A stretch of DNA of 45,941 bases, from positions 1 through 45,941 of the forward strand of contig CALIMB010000075.1 of the NCBI GenBank assembly GCA_938028665.1. The letters run 5' to 3'. The DNA comes from an uncultured Thermomicrobium sp. (GTDB lineage: Bacteria > Chloroflexota > Chloroflexia > Thermomicrobiales > Thermomicrobiaceae). Shown here piece by piece: positions 42,021-45,941 of the stretch. The notes beneath the pieces are model-generated. The model was not told the DNA's origin. It saw nothing but the letters and a program-made list of their open reading frames with translations, and did not search any database. The position numbers were made by a program, and so were the translations under genes. The first letter of the stretch is position 1; each line of letters begins with the position of its first letter.

Positions 42021-44519
42021 ATGCAAACCGGACGGCGACCGTCAAGGCTGACGCGACTGCTCACGGCACTGCTACTGACAACCAGTAGTTTCTTTGCATT
42101 GATCTCGCATGCGAGTGGAGCCCCGCCCCTGAGCGAGCAACAGTCCCGCGTGACATTTGCTGCTGTCTACAACGGAGAGACACTTCCTGGCAACGTAGGA
42201 CCGATCTGGAGCACCGTGATCATCCAGAACCTCGAGGCATTACCCATCCAGATTCGCCTGCGCAATCAGCGCACCGGTGGCACGAGTACTAGCCCGTTCA
42301 CCCTCGCCCCACGCGCTGCTCGTGCCTTTACAGCAGCGGAATTGGGCGGATTTGGTCTCGTGCCGAGTGGAGGTAGCGCTGGCCTTATTGTGGAGGCCGA
42401 GTTTACCGAGGCAAGCCGCTCCATCCTTACTGAGCTTGGTATCTGCAGCCTGTTCGCTTGCAGTCCGGCAATCGCTGCGGTTGAGAAACACGGTGTACCC
42501 AGCCCGCTGGGCAACGATGCCCGTACAAGCAGCGCTTTCCAGAGCGTCTCTGGCTCCACCGGGATGCGTGACGATGATTGGCAAGCTGCCAACCAAGGCC
42601 GAAATTGGGTCCTGCCAGTGGTCCAGACCAACAACGATTGGAACACCATCATCAAGGTTACTAATCTGCGCAACCAGCAGAACCAGGTGACAGTCACCCT
42701 GCAACGCTCACGTGGCGTCACCGTGGGGAACGCAACCTATACGCTAACCCAGACCATCGGTGCTGGTCAGACCTGGACGATCGATCTTTCTACGATCGTC
42801 CCAGCAGAGTGGGTCGGGGCTGCCTTCATCGACGCCCAGATGATGGGGATCGCAGTGGTCGCCGAGCGTTACAAGCCAACGTGGCGCATGCTCCTCACGA
42901 ATGAGGGTATCCCACGGAGCACGGCGACAACCCGGTACGCTCCGGTGGTGTTCCGTGACTACAACAACTGGAACACCGGCATCACCTTGGTGAATCTCGA
43001 CACGACAAATACCAATACCCTGACACTCACCTACTACGACCGGAACGGCGCAGTGCAGGTCGTGCCACCGGAGCTCGGATCGATTACCTTACAGCCTGGG
43101 GAGAGCGCCTTCATCTACCGACCCGACATCAGTACTACTCCCAGCCTTGACCCCGCACGGGTCAACGCAGTGGTGATTAGTGGTCAGCGCCCCTTTGCTG
43201 CCGCCGTTGATGAGGTCAAGTACCTGGCTGGCCCCGGCCAGGGCCAGGCGATGAGCTACATCGCACCGCTCGCACCCGACGTTGCCGGCAGCAAGCAAGC
43301 TTGGACAGCTGCTGAGACACAAGCACGCACGGCCGGACAGGTAACGGGCCGGAGCTGGTTTACCCACACCCTGGCTCTCCCGCTCTTCCAGGTCGGCGAT
43401 AGCACGGGGCAGGGAGATGTCAGTGGCTTTACACTCTTCAACCCCACCGCGCGACAGCAGCTGGCCAACGTGCAGCTCCTTGCCGCAAACGGAGCTCCCG
43501 TCACGCCAAGCCAGGTCGGAACCAGCGAGAATCCGGTGCTTGTCGCCGTGCCTGCTGGTGGCTATGCGGTCATCTACCCTTACTCGAGCGACTTTGGCAC
43601 GACATTTAACGCGGCACCACGGAACTTTACCGGCACCGCCTTGATTGGCGTGACCGATGGGACAGGCAGTGGTACCGGCTTTCTGGTCGCCGTTTCTAAT
43701 GTCGTCAACTATCAGGTGCAAGGTGATGGCTCCGGTGTCTTTGTCCTGACGCCGACCCGGAACCCTGCTCTCACGCTGACCAACTTCCAGCTTCTCCTGC
43801 AACCGAACGTCACCTTGGCCACCGTCAACACCAACGTCCCCTTCGCGGTAACGCTGACGAGCAGTGGGAACCCACTTGCTGGCCGAACCATCCGCTTCCA
43901 GATCAGTAGTGAGGGACAACCCCAAGTTACCCCCACGATGGGTACGAGCGATATCGACGGCCACGTCACTACAACAGCCACGAATAGTCAGCCGGTTACC
44001 AACACTGTGACTGCCTGGTGGGACCTCAATGGCAATGGCTCTCAGGATGCCACCGAGCTGTCTGATACGAGCCGTGTGACCTGGGTGGCAGCAGGCCAGC
44101 TTTCAGGCACGGTAACGGTGAAGCGGAATAACACCCCAATTACAACGGTACCCCAGAGCGACCTCGCCGGAAATAACACGGTTACCGTGCAGGTCGAGTG
44201 TGACATTAATCCAGACACACCGACCGGTGTGCCCATCCTGCTGCAATTCACAACAGCCGATCACAACACCGGCACGAATAATGTGCAACCGAAGGCGCGT
44301 TGGGCAACTCAACAATCAGCGAGCTCTTCTGGCCTCATGAGCCTAACGACGGGTGCCAGTAACATTGGATCGACAAGATTGGTTCTGGTTGCCGGCGATG
44401 CAAACGCCGCCGGCGGAGACCAGTTCACAATTTCCTGCTTCCTCGACTATGGACTCACCGGTGTTCTGGAGCCAACGGATCCAGTCCTTGGCACGGCAAC
44501 CATCACGGTTACATCATAG
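42021..44519 (+). CDS. Large secreted repeat protein of unknown function with Ig-like C-terminus
   Basis: An 832-residue exported protein that I do not recognise by name. Residues 1-33 form a signal peptide (basic start, hydrophobic core, ASGA end). The body has four similar beta-rich units, roughly at 42-165, 195-300, 305-415 and 448-575; units 2 and 3 share W-N-T-x-I-x-x-x-N-L and all share a hydrophobic PF/AV-type block near the end. From about 598 to 690 is a Big_1-like Ig domain with PLAGRTIRF and SDIDGHVTT; WWDLNGNGSQDATE (666-679) resembles a calcium-binding loop. Residues 690-832 are a second beta-rich domain. No anchor or sorting motif is seen, so it is probably released or loosely surface-bound. 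ATG 42021 follows AAGGAGGT. Confidence 0.75.
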   Translation: MQTGRRPSRLTRLLTALLLTTSSFFALISHASGAPPLSEQQSRVTFAAVYNGETLPGNVGPIWSTVIIQNLEALPIQIRLRNQRTGGTSTSPFTLAPRAARAFTAAELGGFGLVPSGGSAGLIVEAEFTEASRSILTELGICSLFACSPAIAAVEKHGVPSPLGNDARTSSAFQSVSGSTGMRDDDWQAANQGRNWVLPVVQTNNDWNTIIKVTNLRNQQNQVTVTLQRSRGVTVGNATYTLTQTIGAGQTWTIDLSTIVPAEWVGAAFIDAQMMGIAVVAERYKPTWRMLLTNEGIPRSTATTRYAPVVFRDYNNWNTGITLVNLDTTNTNTLTLTYYDRNGAVQVVPPELGSITLQPGESAFIYRPDISTTPSLDPARVNAVVISGQRPFAAAVDEVKYLAGPGQGQAMSYIAPLAPDVAGSKQAWTAAETQARTAGQVTGRSWFTHTLALPLFQVGDSTGQGDVSGFTLFNPTARQQLANVQLLAANGAPVTPSQVGTSENPVLVAVPAGGYAVIYPYSSDFGTTFNAAPRNFTGTALIGVTDGTGSGTGFLVAVSNVVNYQVQGDGSGVFVLTPTRNPALTLTNFQLLLQPNVTLATVNTNVPFAVTLTSSGNPLAGRTIRFQISSEGQPQVTPTMGTSDIDGHVTTTATNSQPVTNTVTAWWDLNGNGSQDATELSDTSRVTWVAAGQLSGTVTVKRNNTPITTVPQSDLAGNNTVTVQVECDINPDTPTGVPILLQFTTADHNTGTNNVQPKARWATQQSASSSGLMSLTTGASNIGSTRLVLVAGDANAAGGDQFTISCFLDYGLTGVLEPTDPVLGTATITVTS

Positions 44520-44561
44520 CCATGAGCGTCCCAGTGCATCGCTGCTGCGGCTGCTGACCAC

Positions 44562-44601
44562 ACCGTCCTGGGGGAACCAGCCCCAGGACGGTTTCCCTTT
44601 T
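44562..44601 (+). terminator. Strong intrinsic terminator after the secreted protein
   Basis: A perfect 12-base stem ACCGTCCTGGGG/CCCCAGGACGGT with a seven-base loop is followed by TTCCCTTTT. It lies 43 bases after the stop codon. Confidence 0.82.
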
Positions 44602-44693
44602 GAGCCGCCTTGGTTACAATCCCGGCAGGGTATGCCAGGGCTGGACCTGGCACGAGTGGGTCAACAACCGGGAAGGGAGAGGAGCTTCACACG

Positions 44694-45056
44694 ATGGCAA
44701 CTGCGCAGCGGCAGTCATCTGCCTTCTGGGACTACGTAGCCGCCCTGGTGATGGTTATTGGTCTCTGGCTTGCCGCCTCCCCCTATGTCATTCCCGACGC
44801 CTGGCTGTACGATGTTACACGTCTCACTGCTACCTTCTTTGGCGGCTGCATCGTGATGTTGGCGATTGCCGAGCTGGCCCTCTCACCGGGGCTTCGCTGG
44901 GTTGGACTTGCCAATGTACCGATCGGTCTTTGGATCGTGGCTGCACCCTTTGTGAGTGGCGAGACAGCCAACGGTACGATGGTCGCGAGTATGGTGGTCT
45001 CTGGCTTGGCCGTCGCTATCCTGAGTCTGGCAAGCGTCTTCCTCGGCCGGCGGTGA
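44694..45056 (+). CDS. SPW-repeat-type small membrane protein
   Basis: A 120-residue membrane protein with four predicted helices. Two SPW-like repeats are seen, GLWLAASPYV (about 25-34) and GLWIVAAPFV in the second half, matching the SPW family (vitamin K epoxide reductase-unrelated, function unknown). ATG 44694 follows GGAGAGGAG; a longer reading begins before the likely promoter. A TACAAT -10-like box lies about 75 bases upstream. It stands alone between two terminator/gap regions. Confidence 0.75.
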   Translation: MATAQRQSSAFWDYVAALVMVIGLWLAASPYVIPDAWLYDVTRLTATFFGGCIVMLAIAELALSPGLRWVGLANVPIGLWIVAAPFVSGETANGTMVASMVVSGLAVAILSLASVFLGRR

Positions 45057-45145
45057 GTGATCCAACAATTCGCCTCGATATGGAGCAGGCCGTAGCTGAT
45101 TGCGGCGGCCTGCTGCGTCTTCGAATAGTCGCTGACAAGGACAGT

Positions 45146-45166
45146 AGCTGCGAATTATTCGCAGCT
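45146..45166. repeat. Perfect 21-bp palindrome (10-1-10)
   Basis: AGCTGCGAAT-T-ATTCGCAGCT is fully symmetrical. It lies 90 bases after the SPW gene with no T-run after it, so it is more like an operator or structural site than a terminator. Confidence 0.6.
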
Positions 45167-45793
45167 CGGCTCACTTGTTGCGTCTTCGGATACTGCTGGC
45201 GAGGCGAGACAAATCGGCCCGACAGCGTGATGTCAGTAGCCCGACTGGTAGGAGAGTACTTGGTGTTCGAGATAAGAAAACACCAGTCGCAGCGCCACAG
45301 AAGATCGTCACTGGTAGAGGTCGGAGGGATGGAAGGGGACGCAAACCGTGGGTGGGAGCACATGCGGCAACCCTGATGGTGGCCACTAAGCTGTATCGCG
45401 GTCTGCCCTTCTCTCTCAACACAGCTTAGGCGCTCCAGTCCACCCGGACCTCTGGTGGGGGATACCGAAACACCTTCTGCCAGCGCGACACAGTGCCTTG
45501 AAGTGGCAGCACAGGGAGAACGGGACGACGACACCGAGCGGATTGCAGCCGCCAGAGTAGTCTGCGTAATGCCCAAGAGAGCGGACATAGTAACAGAGCT
45601 CGTTTATATCAGAAGTTATTTTTCTCTGCACACTCAGAGAGCTATCAGTTCTGATCATGAGTTATCAATGATCACATGAGATCATGAACACCGTAATCTA
45701 CTTTAGATCAAGCGCACAGGACGTACGCACGTGAGTGTCCTTTTGCCACAAAATTGTTCGCCGTGTCTTCTGCATTATTCAGCCATCAACAGG

Positions 45794-45829
45794 AAAACGT
45801 GGCCCGAAAAACGGCATCACGGGAACACG
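45794..45829 (-). terminator. Possible weak terminator of the DUF1015-like gene
   Basis: On the minus strand CGTG..CCCG pairs with CGGG..CACG across an internal loop and is followed by TTTTC, directly after the stop codon. The stem is interrupted, so confidence is low. Confidence 0.3.
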
Positions 45830-45830
45830 C

Positions 45831-45941
45831 TCAACCCAGGGTGAGCGGGTCGGCGAGATCGAAGAAGACGAGACCCTGCGGTACTTTAGGGTAGAAAGAC
45901 GTTGTCTTCGGCGGGAAGAGCCGGCCACTCTCCGCCCAGGC
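45831..45941 (-). CDS. DUF1015-family protein, C-terminal 36 residues only
   Basis: Only the last 36 codons and stop TGA (45831-45833) are in the window; the gene continues past the right edge. The tail reads LFPPKTTSFYPKVPQGLV, the conserved C-terminal PPKxTxFYPKxxxGLV signature of DUF1015 proteins, a family with no proven activity that is often near serine-biosynthesis genes. With so little sequence the call rests on that one motif. Confidence 0.65.
   Translation of the reverse strand, partial: AWAESGRLFPPKTTSFYPKVPQGLVFFDLADPLTLG

Larger units (their letters stand above)
45057..45830. other. Gene-free stretch before the DUF1015-like gene
   Basis: No credible gene. It contains a perfect 21-bp palindrome (45146-45166) flanked by an imperfect direct repeat TGCGTCTTCGrATA at 45114-45127 and 45179-45192 (65-base offset). 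From about 45600 to 45720 the sequence is clearly AT-rich compared with the window and has four GATC sites in about 55 bases, several as GATCATGA. The end holds a weak terminator for the minus-strand gene. Confidence 0.5.

Noticed and set aside
43089-43964. 291-codon minus frame inside the secreted protein gene
   Set aside because: The plus frame has signal peptide, repeats and a ribosome site; the minus frame has none.
45016-45588. 190-codon minus frame in the right-hand gap
   Set aside because: Serine/arginine-rich, overlaps the SPW gene and the palindrome, and has no family features.
1-45941. tRNA or rRNA genes
   Set aside because: Scanned the gaps on both strands for T-loop-type GGTTCGAnTCC and acceptor pairing; the few TTCGAA or TCGAATCC matches lie inside protein genes.

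Overview
The window looks like a piece of a moderately GC-rich bacterial chromosome made almost entirely of housekeeping genes. Protein content and gene order fit Chloroflexota, most likely class Thermomicrobia (Thermomicrobium or a relative). That assignment is inference from recognised proteins; there is no rRNA or other phylogenetic marker here. I found no tRNA or rRNA gene, no convincing insertion sequence, no prophage, and no CRISPR-Cas locus.

Layout. (1) 1-2131: a partial secreted gluzincin-type peptidase gene overlaps prfB; prfB carries the classical CTTTGAC programmed +1 frameshift. The prfB upstream region is shared with a divergent Rrf2-regulator/cysteine-desulfurase pair that has a Fur-box-like palindrome just past its promoter. 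(2) 3834-7796, minus strand: oppD-oppF-M50 protease-scpA-scpB, nearly without gaps, behind one strong-looking promoter at 7869-7897. Upstream lie an oligopeptide-binding lipoprotein gene, a branched-chain aminotransferase and an HpcH/HpaI-type aldolase. (3) 11812-16731, plus strand: a lipid operon yceD-rpmF-fabH-fabD-fabG-accC from a good promoter at 11739-11767, followed by nusB. (4) 17323-18389: a gene-free kilobase with hairpins and a 24-bp direct repeat, then acpP with its terminator and tatC. (5) 19529-28548: rqcH and gmk (divergent), def, priA and a D-cysteine desulfhydrase-like gene (the last two overlapping), a class-III aminotransferase and a second branched-chain aminotransferase. 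(6) 28549-29469: a second gene-free stretch. (7) 29470-39496, minus strand: dprA-manC-topA-hslV-hslU-glycosyltransferase-ROK kinase-peptide-binding lipoprotein, a dprA/topA/hslVU core with sugar-related genes added. (8) 39610-41665: a PhoB/PhoR-like two-component pair with a strong terminator. (9) 42021-44519: an 832-residue secreted repeat protein of unknown function with its own promoter and terminator, then a small SPW-type membrane protein. (10) 45057-45830: a gene-free region with a perfect 21-bp palindrome and an AT-rich, GATC-rich patch, then the last codons of a DUF1015-like gene on the minus strand.

How the genes fit together. FabD, FabH, FabG, AccC and ACP supply fatty-acid initiation and elongation, but PlsX, FabF and AccB are absent. 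Rrf2 plus NifS point to iron-sulfur/sulfur-transfer control. RqcH, HslVU, Def and PrfB cover translation quality, proteolysis and N-terminal processing. PriA, TopA, DprA and ScpAB cover replication restart, supercoiling, DNA uptake/recombination and chromosome organisation. Two peptide-binding lipoproteins and one pair of Opp ATPases are present with no permease genes. No unambiguous new system is visible. The best candidates for new biology are the secreted repeat protein, the Fur-like operator at the Rrf2/NifS pair, the palindrome at the prfB transcription start, and the structured gene-free stretch before acpP.
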